Counted from the first letter of the stretch, positions 18,201 to 27,799 are shown. The stretch: 64,000 nucleotides of DNA from Pseudomonas sp. P8_241 (GCF_034008315.1 NZ_CP125377.1:1686001-1750000); one strand, 5' to 3'. The notes: a model not told the origin generated them from the letters alone. A program made the numbers and translations.

Positions 18201-20138
18201 CGTAATCGGCTGGCTTCCCGAGCCGTGGAGGATCGCGCGCGCAGCGCTCGTCTGCTGACGGGTAAGCCTCCAGGTGAAAGGGTGGCGCCCGATACCTGTG
18301 TACTGGCCGATCCACCGGCAGCTTCTTCTCATGCCTCAGGTCTGGTTCGAAAGGCCAAAAAACTCTATCCCCTCAAGACCGAAGCGCAAATCAGCACCCT
18401 GCTCGACAGTCTGGGGACTGACCATTTGAGTCGAGCAACAGCCGTCCAGCAGCGTCAGGGCCAACTTGAAAAACTGCGTCGAGCGCTAAAAACCTGGCGC
18501 AACGACGACACCGAAATGCGTAAGTTGCAAGGTGATTTGAATGAGTATCGACAGAGTCGTTGCCAGGTGTCCGATGCTATCGAAAATGCCTGGAGGCAAA
18601 TGGGCGTGGTGCGAGACGAGCAGCGGGCGAGCAGTGTATTGGGGCTGAGGCTGGACGGAATGCGGGTCGGCCAGCTCCCGACATTGTCACCGGACATCGA
18701 CTTCGATCACATTGAACTTCTATCGCTGAAAAACATGAATCAGGGTAATGACCTGGCCTACTTTCTCAAACACTTCAAGTCGGTGCAGTCCTTGGAGCTG
18801 GACAGTAACCAGTTGACCCTGTTGCCCGAATCAATCTCCTTGATGACCGGCTTGAGGTATTTGAGCCTTGCCGACAACAAGCTGGTCATGACCGAGCAAA
18901 CGTTGAAGAAACTGGCGGCCATGCGCACGCTGAAGACATTGAACCTGAGCAAGAACCCTTTGGGCACGCTCCCGGATGTTGGCAAAATGTTCGATTTGCG
19001 CTTGTTGATGCTGCGCAACACCCGTGCCACCGAGCTTCCCAAGGGGCTGGCGAAGCTGCCCAATCTTGACCGAGTCGACCTGCGCGATAACGACATCGGA
19101 ACACTGCCGGACTGGCTGTTTACTGTTCCTCGCCGTTTCAGCCAAAGCATCAATCTGCGTACCAATCCGTTAGTGAGCGACAGCCGCGTCAAGCTCAAGG
19201 CATACCGTGACCGGGTCGGTATCGGCATGGGATTTCTGGAGGATGACATTGCGCGTCTGGATGAGCAGACCGCCAAGGCGCTTTGGTTACCGGAGGAGGT
19301 CAATGTGACCTATTCGCCACGTGGAAAGATCTGGACCGCATTCAAGGATGATCCCGGTTCCGATGGGCTTTTCCGGTTGCTGGCGGAATTGGGGAATACG
19401 GCGGACAGCCAGTATGTGCGCGAAGACATGACTCGGCGGGTCTGGTCGGTGCTGGAGGCCGCCGAAGGCAATGCGGCGCTGCGCGAGCAGGTATTTGACC
19501 TTGCTGCCAACCCGATCAACTGTACCGACTCGGCGGCGTTCAATTTCAGCAATCTTGAGGTGGCGGTAGAAATTGAAAAAATCACCGGCCCCTTGGGCAG
19601 TGCGCAGTCGGCAGCAGCTTCGCTGACGAAACTGGGCAAGGGGCTTTTTCGACTCGATCAACTGGACAAAATTACCCAGACGCACATCAGCAGGCATCCG
19701 GAGGTCGATCCACTGGAGGTTGGACTGGCCTATCGCACCGGGCTGATCAAAGATCTGGATTTACCCGGCCAACCTCAACACATGCGCTACAAGTCACTTA
19801 GTGGCGTGTCAGAACAGGACCTTGCGTCGGCCAAAACCAGTGTGCAACGCGCGGAGCATTCGCCTGAGCTGAGTAAATTCCTGGTGCAACGTCCTTTTTG
19901 GATTGACTACCTCAAACGCAGTTTTGCGGAGGACTTTGCCAAAATGACCGAGCCATTACAGGATCGTCTGCAAAAAGTGTTTGATCAGAGGGACACGATG
20001 ACGGATGCCGATTACCGCACGCAGATTGATACCATCAAGACTGAGCAGGCCACGGCAGAAAAAACATTGCTGGAGCGCCTCACCGGGGATGTCTTGAAAC
20101 TGGTCGATACGAGCAGTTGCGCCATCCCCGAGCGCTGA
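15294..20138 (+). CDS. Giant LRR protein with C-terminal NEL-type E3 ubiquitin ligase domain
   Basis: 1614 residues from ATG 15294 (AAGGA 8 bases upstream). The region to about residue 1000 resembles the DUF6543/dermonecrotic-toxin-like N-termini of Pseudomonas effector-like proteins, with a long hydrophobic segment at about 408-450 (LLLLNAASFFVPVIGQLMLS). Leucine-rich repeats occupy about 1140-1300 (VQSLELDSNQLTLLPESISL and similar). The C-terminus matches the NEL ligase of IpaH/SspH/SlrP effectors: LREQVFDLAANPINCTDSAA carries the catalytic CxD signature, with Cys1410 and Asp1412. Such enzymes act inside eukaryotic host cells. No secretion genes or chaperone are nearby, and there is no N-terminal signal peptide. 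Ligase identity is well supported; delivery and host target are unknown. Confidence 0.88.
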   Translation: MLPAAPTTPPVVPLTSTQRLESLLEHTGDLDTAQTLQESMPEWLTSAELSVAQALNSAMQQSQVSYTKAAEVLARLKPLDEYCKEQLTLLLKEKWKVDVDVERDTLDIIKAVLSSTGVLPVAWEKGKVTRSRSLLHAAMENFTSEEATPGGLPKDSVIKVDAKPQKGADMTPAKFAELCRELDLGGKYQSHVNDVLALPANPTGNPVSTASSAADIRQLKLLDIQVAAHVAYLKKHISSTVYTMLLSVIEQDLPAAKAKGTLFDGAPVIWQGLQIHDACLCGVLVFTKVSIDTAPSAKCVVYMPNEPRRPLYEYASLDDFKAYLTLHLQSKVYKDRFCELYFPGNDKTVFFTRFDKNKNLGSLTAMPADTCPGDFFFNAFVHKTQLDAQILAVPTAEVDELQREKTLQTLLDGGLLLLNAASFFVPVIGQLMLSVAVVEILSEVYEGVEDWAHGERTEALTHLLNVVESLAQMAVFAAGQKVVSSIASKVTRANPDFFKSFIPIEKTDGTTRLWKSDLKPYERRLSTDKGLKADAEGFYEFDHQKYVQIDGHFYAVDFDAAAEAWKIKHPTRQDAYTPILEHNGQGGWRQPGERTEEWSDGAYVLKRLDSRLAAQDNSRLEKIRQVTASPLSELHRLSEENLQLPARLQDSIDRFRLEQRVRDCIAILEQGDPETFIHTDEQMNELPSMKGWPTGRYIRVLNDEGITKEYFPKDAFIANEEPAVDVTEEQLSEGQLLRRIVSGLYPEEVEDLLGGTVSDQTENDALAKKLAASMKNDRLPLFERLYEAHDTGNDSDAELLRKAFPKVPHTIARELIDQISSVERLRLRTLKRVPMRLAQRAREALAEVKLDRGIGGLHLPEIADVDTRNLAFSLLEHLPGWNSELLLELRNGSITGPVLRSIGKQGSALKRTIVESAEGYRVFDGDDKNLASVLQGPEALYQAIAHALPESQLTTMSLGANRPAQVLALRNRLASRAVEDRARSARLLTGKPPGERVAPDTCVLADPPAASSHASGLVRKAKKLYPLKTEAQISTLLDSLGTDHLSRATAVQQRQGQLEKLRRALKTWRNDDTEMRKLQGDLNEYRQSRCQVSDAIENAWRQMGVVRDEQRASSVLGLRLDGMRVGQLPTLSPDIDFDHIELLSLKNMNQGNDLAYFLKHFKSVQSLELDSNQLTLLPESISLMTGLRYLSLADNKLVMTEQTLKKLAAMRTLKTLNLSKNPLGTLPDVGKMFDLRLLMLRNTRATELPKGLAKLPNLDRVDLRDNDIGTLPDWLFTVPRRFSQSINLRTNPLVSDSRVKLKAYRDRVGIGMGFLEDDIARLDEQTAKALWLPEEVNVTYSPRGKIWTAFKDDPGSDGLFRLLAELGNTADSQYVREDMTRRVWSVLEAAEGNAALREQVFDLAANPINCTDSAAFNFSNLEVAVEIEKITGPLGSAQSAAASLTKLGKGLFRLDQLDKITQTHISRHPEVDPLEVGLAYRTGLIKDLDLPGQPQHMRYKSLSGVSEQDLASAKTSVQRAEHSPELSKFLVQRPFWIDYLKRSFAEDFAKMTEPLQDRLQKVFDQRDTMTDADYRTQIDTIKTEQATAEKTLLERLTGDVLKLVDTSSCAIPER

Positions 20139-20143
20139 ACCGT

Positions 20144-22123
20144 TCAGCTGCCTCTAATCAGTCGGCGCAAGGCAAACCGGTTGGGGTGGCAAGCCTCGGC
20201 CACGCTGCGAGGCAACGGCAATGGTTCGTTCTCCAGCCAGGCCGCCAGCAGTTCGCCAGACAGTGGTGCCGTGATCAGGCCTCGAGAACCGTGGCCGCTG
20301 TTGATGTACAGGCCATCAAGCCATGGGCATGGAGCGTCCGGCACTTGCCGGGCGTCCTTGCCTAGTGCGGCATAGGCCTGGTTGAAGGCGGAACCGTCGG
20401 CCAAAGGGCCGACGATGGGCAGATAGTCCGGGCTGGTGCAACGAAAGGCTGCGCGGCCTTGCAGATCTTCGGGAGCCAGTTGGTCGACCTGCAAGCGGTC
20501 GACCAGATCGCTGGAGATTTCTTCCAGTAACTGCAGATTGCCCAAGTGTTCGGCGGTGGTCGGTGTCAGGTCGTCGCTGTTGAAATCGAAGCTGGCACCC
20601 AGGGTGTGTTCACCCAGCCGCGCCGGGGCCACATAACCTTCTGCGCAGACCACCGTGGCCAGGTCCTGGCTCGCGGTGGTTTGCATCAGGCGAGTGATTT
20701 GTCCGCGAATGCGCTTGAGTGGCAGATCGGTGCTTTGCTCGAAACGTTTGATCTCTGCTGCACCGGCGAGCACCACGACCGGTGCGCTGGCGAGCAGCTT
20801 ATCTCCAGAGAAGGCTTGCCACTGGTCGTCGACTTGGCGCAGTTCCAGCACGTCATGGTGACGCAGCAATTGCACATTGGGATGGCTGGCTTGCCATTGA
20901 CACAGCGCCGGAGGATGAACCCAGCCGCCCTGCGGGTAGAACAAGCCACCGCTCGCCAGATCAACGCCGGCCTGTTCGCAGGCTTGTTGTCGATCCAGCT
21001 CATGCAGCAAATCTCGCGGGAACGCGGCGGCCAATTGCGCCTGACGCTCGGCTTCCTTGGGATTGAACGCCAGTTGCAGGACCCCGCAGCCATCCCAATC
21101 GACACCGCGGTGCAAGTGTTCCAACAGGCGTCGGGTGTGGCCGAAACCGCTGACAATCAGTTGCGATAACGCCGTGCCATGGGCCGACAGTTTCAGGTAC
21201 AGCACGCCTTGCGGATTGCCCGAAGCCTCCTGCGCCAGTGCATCGTGACGCTCCAGCAATGTCACTTGCCAGCCCCGCGCCGCCAGGCTTGCCGCACTGG
21301 CACAACCGGCCAGACCGGCGCCAATCACGAGGGCGCGGCGCTCGCCAGCCACAGGTGTCGGGCGCGAAAACCACGGTTTTGGTTGGGTGGGCGTGGGGAC
21401 TGACTCCGGCCAGCCGAGAAACTCACCGCGCAGGATCTCCCATTTGTGGCCGATACCCGGCGTTCGTTTCATCTTGAAGCCCGCGGCATTCAGCAGGCGC
21501 CGAACCCATCCGGTGCTGGTGAACGTGCTGATAGTCGAGTCGGGAGCGGCCAGGCGCGCCAGCTCGGCGAACAGTTCGGCGGTCCACATGTCCGGGTTTT
21601 TCGCCGGGGCAAATCCATCGAGAAACCAGGCGTCGATCTGTGCATCGAGTTGCGGCAATTGTTCCAGTGCATCGCCGATCAGCAGAGTCAGGGTAACCCG
21701 GCCGTTGTCCAGCACCACGCGCTGGAAGCCTTGATGGATCGCCACGTACTGCGCCAGCAGTTGATCGGCAAATACCTTCAGTTCGGGCCACAACGCCAGG
21801 GCTCGTTGCAGATCGTCATGGCTCAGCGGGTACTTTTCGACACTGACAAAATGCAATCTCGCATCCGCCACGGCGTGTTGCTCGAACACCTGCCAGGCAC
21901 ACAGAAAATTCAGACCCGTACCAAAACCCGTTTCGCCAATGACCAGACGCCTGCCAGCCCGCAGCGCGGCGAAGCGCTCGGCCAAACGGTTCTGTTCGAT
22001 AAACACGTAGCGCGTTTCGTCCAGACCCGATTTATCGGAGAAATACACATCATCGAACACCCGCGAATACGGGCGACCCTGGTCATCCCAGTCGAGTTGG
22101 GCGTGGGGCAATACTGGTTTCAT
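20144..22123 (-). CDS. mnmC: Bifunctional tRNA mnm5s2U methyltransferase/oxidoreductase MnmC
   Basis: 659 residues with both catalytic halves. Residues 1-240 form the MnmD SAM-dependent methyltransferase (GETGFGTGLNFL as SAM loop, WFLDGFAPAKNPDMW). Residues from about 260 form the FAD-dependent MnmC1 domain (ALVIGAGLAGCASAASLA). The enzyme converts cmnm5U or cmnm5s2U at tRNA position 34 to nm5U and then mnm5U. It converges with the NEL gene with 5 bases between stops. It is divergent from the polyphosphate phosphotransferase gene. Confidence 0.94.
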   Translation of the reverse strand: MKPVLPHAQLDWDDQGRPYSRVFDDVYFSDKSGLDETRYVFIEQNRLAERFAALRAGRRLVIGETGFGTGLNFLCAWQVFEQHAVADARLHFVSVEKYPLSHDDLQRALALWPELKVFADQLLAQYVAIHQGFQRVVLDNGRVTLTLLIGDALEQLPQLDAQIDAWFLDGFAPAKNPDMWTAELFAELARLAAPDSTISTFTSTGWVRRLLNAAGFKMKRTPGIGHKWEILRGEFLGWPESVPTPTQPKPWFSRPTPVAGERRALVIGAGLAGCASAASLAARGWQVTLLERHDALAQEASGNPQGVLYLKLSAHGTALSQLIVSGFGHTRRLLEHLHRGVDWDGCGVLQLAFNPKEAERQAQLAAAFPRDLLHELDRQQACEQAGVDLASGGLFYPQGGWVHPPALCQWQASHPNVQLLRHHDVLELRQVDDQWQAFSGDKLLASAPVVVLAGAAEIKRFEQSTDLPLKRIRGQITRLMQTTASQDLATVVCAEGYVAPARLGEHTLGASFDFNSDDLTPTTAEHLGNLQLLEEISSDLVDRLQVDQLAPEDLQGRAAFRCTSPDYLPIVGPLADGSAFNQAYAALGKDARQVPDAPCPWLDGLYINSGHGSRGLITAPLSGELLAAWLENEPLPLPRSVAEACHPNRFALRRLIRGS

Positions 22124-22283
22124 GGCAGGCTCGGCAACGGCAAGGTGGCCATTCTAGCCGATCGCCAGCGCGGTGCTTGATCCGTGGCAATGTCTGGCGT
22201 GGCGTCGGCGATGAAAATGGGATTTCTCCCACGCTGGAGAGGTCAATCCGCTAGTCTTGCTCACATCTGGAAGGGAGCCGTTC

Positions 22284-23798
22284 ATGTTCGAATCTGCCGA
22301 AATCGATCACGCCATCGACAAAGAAACGTACGACGCCGAAGAGCCGGCCCTGCGCGAGGCCTTGCTCGAAGCGCAATTTGAGCTGCGCCAGCAGAGCCGC
22401 TTTCCGGTGATCATCCTGATTAACGGCATCGAAGGCGCCGGTAAAGGCGAGACGGTCAAGCTGCTCAACGAATGGATGGACCCGCGCCTGATCGAAGTCC
22501 GCACCTTCGATCAGCAGACCGACGAAGAACTGGCGCGGCCACCGGCCTGGCGTTACTGGCGAATGCTTCCGGCCAAGGGGCGCATGGGGATTTTCTTCGG
22601 TAACTGGTACAGCCAGATGCTGCAGTCGCGAGTTCATGGCCAGATCAAGGACCCACGGCTCGACCAAAGTATCAACGCCGCCGAACGCCTGGAGAAAATG
22701 CTCTGCGATGAAGGCGCGCTGATCGTCAAATTCTGGTTCCACCTCTCCAAAAAACAGATGAAGGCGCGGCTCAAGGCGTTGGCCGATGACCCGCTGCATA
22801 GCTGGCGCATCAGCCCGCTGGACTGGCAGCAATCGCAAACCTACGACCGGTTCGTCAAGTTCGGTGAGCGGGTCTTGCGACGCACCAGTCGCGACTACGC
22901 GCCATGGCATGTGATCGCCGGGATGGATGCACGCTATCGCAGCCTGCTGGTGGGGAAAATTCTGCTCGACAGCCTGCATGGCGCCTTGAAGCGGCCGAAG
23001 ATCCATCCGGAGAAAGTCAGCGCCGCCCCGGTGTTGCCGAGCGTCGATCAAGTGAACCTGCTCGACGCCCTGGACTTGAACCTGCGCCTGGACAAAGACG
23101 ATTACGAAGAACAGTTGGTGACCGAGCAGGCGCGGTTTTCCGGGCTGATGCGTGACAAACGCATGCGTCGGCACGCCCTGGTCGCCGTGTTTGAAGGCAA
23201 TGACGCGGCGGGCAAGGGCGGGGCGATCCGTCGGGTGGCGGCGGCGCTCGATCCGCGTCAGTACAACATCGTGCCGATTGCCGCGCCCACAGATGAGGAG
23301 CGGGCGCAGCCGTACCTGTGGCGCTTCTGGCGGCACTTGCCGGCGCGAGGCAAGTTCACCGTGTTCGACCGTTCCTGGTATGGCCGGGTGCTGGTGGAGC
23401 GCATTGAAGGTTATTGCAGCCCGGCGGACTGGCTGCGTGCCTACAGCGAAATCAACGATTTCGAAGAGCAGGTCACCGAATCCGGGGTCATTGTCGTCAA
23501 GTTCTGGCTGGCCATCGATAAACAGACGCAACTGGAGCGTTTCCAGGAGCGCGAGCAGATCCCCTTTAAGCGCTTCAAGATCACTGAAGACGACTGGCGC
23601 AATCGCGAGAAGTGGGATGACTACCGGGTTGCGGTCGGCGACATGGTTGACCGTACCAGCACCGAAATCTCGCCCTGGACCCTGATCGAGGCCAACGACA
23701 AGCGCTGGGCGCGGGTAAAGGTGTTGCGCACCATCAATCGTGCGATGGAAGAAGCGTTCGAAAGGTCTGACCGCCATGAGCGAAAGAAGCACAAATAA
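22284..23798 (+). CDS. pap: Polyphosphate:AMP phosphotransferase (tandem PPK2)
   Basis: 504 residues from ATG 22284 (GGGAG seven bases upstream; an upstream TTG is less likely). Two PPK2 domains occur in tandem, each with a Walker A: GIEGAGKGETVKLL near residue 50 and EGNDAAGKGGAIRR near 305. The second also has FDRSWYGRVLVERIEGY, the Walker B/lid region of active PPK2. Two-domain class II PPK2 enzymes phosphorylate AMP to ADP with polyphosphate. The N-terminal domain lacks the FDRSWY form (FFGNWYSQML), as is usual for its structural role. Confidence 0.92.
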   Translation: MFESAEIDHAIDKETYDAEEPALREALLEAQFELRQQSRFPVIILINGIEGAGKGETVKLLNEWMDPRLIEVRTFDQQTDEELARPPAWRYWRMLPAKGRMGIFFGNWYSQMLQSRVHGQIKDPRLDQSINAAERLEKMLCDEGALIVKFWFHLSKKQMKARLKALADDPLHSWRISPLDWQQSQTYDRFVKFGERVLRRTSRDYAPWHVIAGMDARYRSLLVGKILLDSLHGALKRPKIHPEKVSAAPVLPSVDQVNLLDALDLNLRLDKDDYEEQLVTEQARFSGLMRDKRMRRHALVAVFEGNDAAGKGGAIRRVAAALDPRQYNIVPIAAPTDEERAQPYLWRFWRHLPARGKFTVFDRSWYGRVLVERIEGYCSPADWLRAYSEINDFEEQVTESGVIVVKFWLAIDKQTQLERFQEREQIPFKRFKITEDDWRNREKWDDYRVAVGDMVDRTSTEISPWTLIEANDKRWARVKVLRTINRAMEEAFERSDRHERKKHK

Positions 23799-23909
23799 AA
23801 GGATTGAAGCGATGGTTGCGCATACGCGGGGTGAATGATTGTCGCGGTCGCTAATGAGGTGGACTTATGCTCGGTCCACTCTCAACCGATAACAACAATG
23901 AGGTATGCC

Positions 23910-25094
23910 ATGCGTGAAGTGGTGATCGTCGACAGCGTGCGGACCGGCCTGGCCAAATCCTTTCGCGGCAAATTCAACATGACTCGTCCGGATGACATGG
24001 CGGCGCACTGTGTCGACGCACTGTTGGCGCGCACCGGTATCGACCCGGCGAGCGTCGAGGACTGCATCGTCGGTGCCGGTTCCAACGAGGGCGCGCAAGG
24101 CTTCAATATCGGGCGCAACGTCGCGGTGTTGTCGCGATTGGGCATCGGCACTGCCGGCATGACCCTCAACCGCTTCTGTTCTTCAGGCCTGCAGGCGATC
24201 GCCATTGCCGCGAACCAGATTGCCTCGGGTTGCAGCGATATCATCGTCGCCGGTGGCGTCGAGTCCATCAGCCTGACGATGAAAAGCGTCAACACCGACA
24301 ACCTGATCAACCCGCTGCTCAAGGAGCAGGTGCCGGGTATCTACTTCCCGATGGGCCAGACGGCTGAAATCGTCGCGCGTCGCTACAACGTCAGCCGCGA
24401 GGAGCAGGACCTGTATGCCCTGCAAAGTCAGCAACGGACCGCGCGGGCTCAGGCTGCCGGGTTGTTCGATGATGAGATCGTGCCGATGGCGGTGAAGTAT
24501 CGCGTTGAAGACAAGGCCTCCGGGCAGGTGCAAGTCCTCGACGGCATCGTCGAGGGTGATGACTGCAACCGTCCCGACACCACGCTGGAAAGCCTCGCCG
24601 GTTTGAAACCGGTGTTCGCCGAAGACGGTTCGGTCACGGCGGGCAACTCTTCGCAGCTGTCCGATGGTGCGTCCATGACCCTGGTGATGAGTCTGGAGAA
24701 GGCCCTGGAACTGGGGCTCAAGCCGAAAGCGTTCTTCCGTGGTTTTGCGGTGGCCGGTTGCGAGCCTGATGAAATGGGCATCGGCCCGGTGTTCTCGGTG
24801 CCGAAACTGCTCAAGGCCAAGGGCTTGCAGATTGCCGATATCGACTTGTGGGAACTCAACGAAGCGTTTGCCTCGCAGTGCCTGTACAGCCGCAACCGGC
24901 TGGAAATCGACAATGAAAAGTACAACGTCAACGGCGGCTCGATTTCCATTGGTCACCCGTTTGGCATGACCGGTTCGCGTCAGGTCGGGCATCTGGTGCG
25001 CGAGTTGCAGCGACGTAACCTGCGTTACGGCATCGTCACCATGTGCGTGGGCGGCGGGATGGGGGCTACCGGGTTGTTTGAGGCGGTGCGTTAA
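23910..25094 (+). CDS. Acetyl-CoA acyltransferase (thiolase)
   Basis: 394 residues from ATG 23910 (GAGG 6 bases upstream); earlier in-frame starts add unrelated residues. Thiolase family features are all present: nucleophile Cys in NRFCSSGLQAIAIAANQI (about residue 91), His in GGSISIGHPFGMTGSRQ (about 349), and the second Cys in TMCVGGGMGA near the C-terminus. It would cleave 3-ketoacyl-CoA or condense acetyl-CoA. No partner 3-hydroxyacyl-CoA dehydrogenase is adjacent, so the chain-length range is unknown. It lies 111 bases downstream of pap. Confidence 0.92.
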   Translation: MREVVIVDSVRTGLAKSFRGKFNMTRPDDMAAHCVDALLARTGIDPASVEDCIVGAGSNEGAQGFNIGRNVAVLSRLGIGTAGMTLNRFCSSGLQAIAIAANQIASGCSDIIVAGGVESISLTMKSVNTDNLINPLLKEQVPGIYFPMGQTAEIVARRYNVSREEQDLYALQSQQRTARAQAAGLFDDEIVPMAVKYRVEDKASGQVQVLDGIVEGDDCNRPDTTLESLAGLKPVFAEDGSVTAGNSSQLSDGASMTLVMSLEKALELGLKPKAFFRGFAVAGCEPDEMGIGPVFSVPKLLKAKGLQIADIDLWELNEAFASQCLYSRNRLEIDNEKYNVNGGSISIGHPFGMTGSRQVGHLVRELQRRNLRYGIVTMCVGGGMGATGLFEAVR

Positions 25095-25128
25095 ATACCT
25101 CGGATATGTAGCGACTGTTCAATAGTTA

Positions 25129-25219
25129 TCGCTAGCAGGCTAGCTCCCACAGTGAATTGTTGTGATCACAAATATTGTGCACGCCACAGAACCTGTAGGA
25201 GCGAGCCTGCTAGCGATGG
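25129..25219. repeat. REPIN: paired inverted REPs (CGCTAGCAGGC variant)
   Basis: CGCTAGCAGGCTAGCTCCCA and TAGGAGCGAGCCTGCTAGCG are inverted imperfect copies with about 45 bases between. The element is in the gap between the thiolase and the transporter gene. Confidence 0.8.
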
Positions 25220-25356
25220 GGGCGCCACGGTCAAAGCATCCGACGAAGATTACGACCCGCACAGTTTCATCCACGGCCAGTCCCAAACTGTCCCTGTGTG
25301 CCACACGCCGCAGCGCCTAGAATGACGCTTCTTGCTATCAGGCTTTTGGGGTTCAC

Positions 25357-26310
25357 ATGCACATTTCATCGGGTCGCTGGGTTTACGGTCTGTTTCTGGC
25401 CTTGTTGACCGCGTTGTTGTGGGGAATCCTGCCGATCAAACTCAAACAAGTGCTGCTGGTGATGGACCCGGTCACGGTGACCTGGTTTCGTCTGGCGGTA
25501 TCTGGAGGGTGCCTGTTCATATACCTGGCCGTGACCGGACGTCTGCCCAGCCGCAAAGTGCTCGGCCCGCGCGGAGGCTGGCTGGTGTTGATGGCAGTAC
25601 TCGGCCTGGTAGGTAACTATGTGCTGTATTTGATGGGCCTGAACCTGCTCAGTCCCGGCACCGCGCAATTGGTGGTGCAGATGGGGCCGATCATGTTGCT
25701 GATCGCCAGTGTGTTTGTGTTCAAGGAGCGTTTCAGCCTGGGGCAGGGGATGGGTTTGCTGGTGCTGCTGATCGGTTTCGCGTTGTTTTTCAATCAACGT
25801 TTGAGTGAACTGCTGACGTCGCTGACCGACTACACCGCCGGTGTCCTGCTGGTGCTGTTGGCGTCCACGGTCTGGACCTTCTATGCCTTGGGCCAGAAGC
25901 AATTGCTGACGGTGTGGAATTCGCTGCAGGTGATGATGGTGATCTACCTGTTTTGCGCGGCGTTGCTGACGCCGTGGGTGCATCCGCTGGAAGCGCTGCA
26001 GTTGAGCCCGTTGCAAGGCTGGTTGCTGTTGGCGTGCTGCTTGAACACCCTGATTGCCTATGGTGCATTCGCCGAGGCGCTGGCGCACTGGGAAGCCTCT
26101 CGGGTCAGTGCGACGTTGGCGATTACGCCGTTGGTGACCTTCGCAGCGGTCGCCGTGGCGGCCTGGTTATGGCCGGATTATGTGCATGGCGAGACCATCA
26201 ATGGTCTGGGATATGGCGGGGCGGTGCTGGTAGTGCTGGGTTCGGCGCTGGTGGCGTTGGGGCCTTCTTTGATTGCCGGGTTGAAGGCACGGAAGTTACG
26301 GATGGCCTGA
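25357..26310 (+). CDS. DMT superfamily transporter (EamA type)
   Basis: A 317-residue inner-membrane protein with about ten hydrophobic helices and two EamA repeats (first about 10-140, second about 155-300). The pattern matches drug/metabolite transporters, for example ALLWGILPIKLKQ in helix 1, GLNLLSPGTAQLVVQMGPI and EALAHWEASRVSATLAITPL. Members export amino acids, purines or other small metabolites. The substrate cannot be inferred from neighbours, which are unrelated (thiolase before, fumC convergent after). Confidence 0.87.
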   Translation: MHISSGRWVYGLFLALLTALLWGILPIKLKQVLLVMDPVTVTWFRLAVSGGCLFIYLAVTGRLPSRKVLGPRGGWLVLMAVLGLVGNYVLYLMGLNLLSPGTAQLVVQMGPIMLLIASVFVFKERFSLGQGMGLLVLLIGFALFFNQRLSELLTSLTDYTAGVLLVLLASTVWTFYALGQKQLLTVWNSLQVMMVIYLFCAALLTPWVHPLEALQLSPLQGWLLLACCLNTLIAYGAFAEALAHWEASRVSATLAITPLVTFAAVAVAAWLWPDYVHGETINGLGYGGAVLVVLGSALVALGPSLIAGLKARKLRMA

Positions 26311-26312
26311 AG

Positions 26313-26393
26313 ATCAAAAGATCGCAGCCTGCGGCAGCTCCTACAGGGAACATTTACATGCAGGAGCTGCCGCAGGCTGCGATCTTTTCGCTT
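26313..26393. repeat. REPIN: paired inverted REPs (GCTGCGATCTTTT family)
   Basis: ATCAAAAGATCGCAGCCTGC continuing GGCAGCTCCTA and its inverse CAGGAGCTGCCGCAGGCTGC continuing GATCTTTT are separated by about 18 bases. They lie between the convergent DMT transporter and fumC genes, where they may act as a bidirectional end structure. Confidence 0.88.
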
Positions 26394-26404
26394 CACTGCA
26401 AATC

Positions 26405-27799
26405 TCAGCCCTTGGCGCCAGCCTCCAGCATATTCTCCGGCCGCACCCACGCATCAAACTCTTCATCGGTCAGATACCCTAGCTGCAGCGCCGCTTCCCG
26501 CAAGGTCAGCCCTTCGCTGTAAGCCTTCTTGGCAATCTCCGCCGATTTGTCATAACCGATGTGCGGATTGAGCGCCGTCACCAGCATCAGCCCACGTTCC
26601 AGGTGTTCAGCCATTTTCTCGGCATCCGGCTCCAGGCCGGCAATGCAATGTTGCTGAAAGTTGCTGCAACCATCGCCCAGCAGACGGATCGATTGCAGCA
26701 GGTTGTGGATGATCACCGGTTTGAACACGTTCAATTGCAGGTGACCCTGACTGGCCGCAAAACCAATGGCGACGTCATTTCCCAAGACCTGACAGGCCAG
26801 CATCGACAGGGCTTCGCACTGGGTCGGGTTGACCTTTCCCGGCATGATCGAACTGCCAGGCTCGTTGGCCGGCAGCTTCACTTCGGCAAATCCGGCGCGC
26901 GGTCCAGAGCCCAGCAGGCGCAAGTCATTGGCGATTTTCATCAGCGTCACGGCGAGGGTTTTCAACGCGCCGGACAGTGTGGTCAGCGGTTCATGGCCGG
27001 CCAGTGCGGCAAATTTGTTGGGCGCGGTGACGAATGGAAAGCCGGAGAGGGCGGCCAGTTCGGCGGCAATCGCTTCACCAAAACCGTGGGGGGAGTTGAG
27101 TCCGGTGCCGACGGCTGTACCGCCCTGGGCCAATTCGCAGACTGCCGGCAGGGCGCTGCGGATCGCCCGTTCGGCGTAATCCAGTTGTGCGATGAAAGCC
27201 GAGATTTCCTGGCCAAAGCTGATGGGGGTCGCATCCATCATGTGGGTCCGGCCGGTCTTGACCAGTTTCATATGACGGGCGGACAACTCGGCCAGCCCGC
27301 CCGACAGTTCGCTGATGGCGGGCAACAACTGTTGCTGCACGGCCTGGACAGCTGCGATATGCATAGCAGTGGGGAAGCAGTCGTTGGAGCTCTGGGAGCG
27401 ATTGACGTGATCGTTAGGGTGCACCGGGGACTTGCCGCCGCGTGGGTTACCGGCCAGTTCATTGGCGCGCCCGGCGATCACTTCGTTGACGTTCATGTTG
27501 CTCTGGGTGCCGCTGCCGGTCTGCCAGACCACCAGCGGGAACTGATCGTCGTGTTCTCCGTCGAGTACTTCATCGGCCGCCTGTTCGATCAGCCGGGCGA
27601 TGTCGGCCGGGATGTCGCCGTTGCGATCGTTGACCCGGGCCGCCGCTTTCTTGATCAGTGCCAGGGCATGCAGCACCGCCAGCGGCATGCGTTCGTTGCC
27701 GATGGCGAAGTTGATCAGCGAGCGTTGCGTCTGAGCACCCCAATAGGCTTCATCCGGGACTTCAACCTGGCCGAGGCTGTCGGTTTCGATACGGCTCAT
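26405..27799 (-). CDS. fumC: Class II fumarate hydratase
   Basis: 464 residues from ATG 27799. The upstream extension to 27880 does not fit the family start [20 protein letters not shown]. The fumarase/aspartase signature [18 protein letters not shown] is at about residues 314-331, and [14 protein letters not shown] and [13 protein letters not shown] are the other substrate-binding blocks. It interconverts fumarate and malate. It is a class II, iron-free enzyme. The order fumC, DUF2059 gene, bolA resembles the P. aeruginosa fumC2 locus from memory. It diverges from the DUF2059 gene over 193 bases. Confidence 0.95.
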   Translation of the reverse strand: MSRIETDSLGQVEVPDEAYWGAQTQRSLINFAIGNERMPLAVLHALALIKKAAARVNDRNGDIPADIARLIEQAADEVLDGEHDDQFPLVVWQTGSGTQSNMNVNEVIAGRANELAGNPRGGKSPVHPNDHVNRSQSSNDCFPTAMHIAAVQAVQQQLLPAISELSGGLAELSARHMKLVKTGRTHMMDATPISFGQEISAFIAQLDYAERAIRSALPAVCELAQGGTAVGTGLNSPHGFGEAIAAELAALSGFPFVTAPNKFAALAGHEPLTTLSGALKTLAVTLMKIANDLRLLGSGPRAGFAEVKLPANEPGSSIMPGKVNPTQCEALSMLACQVLGNDVAIGFAASQGHLQLNVFKPVIIHNLLQSIRLLGDGCSNFQQHCIAGLEPDAEKMAEHLERGLMLVTALNPHIGYDKSAEIAKKAYSEGLTLREAALQLGYLTDEEFDAWVRPENMLEAGAKG

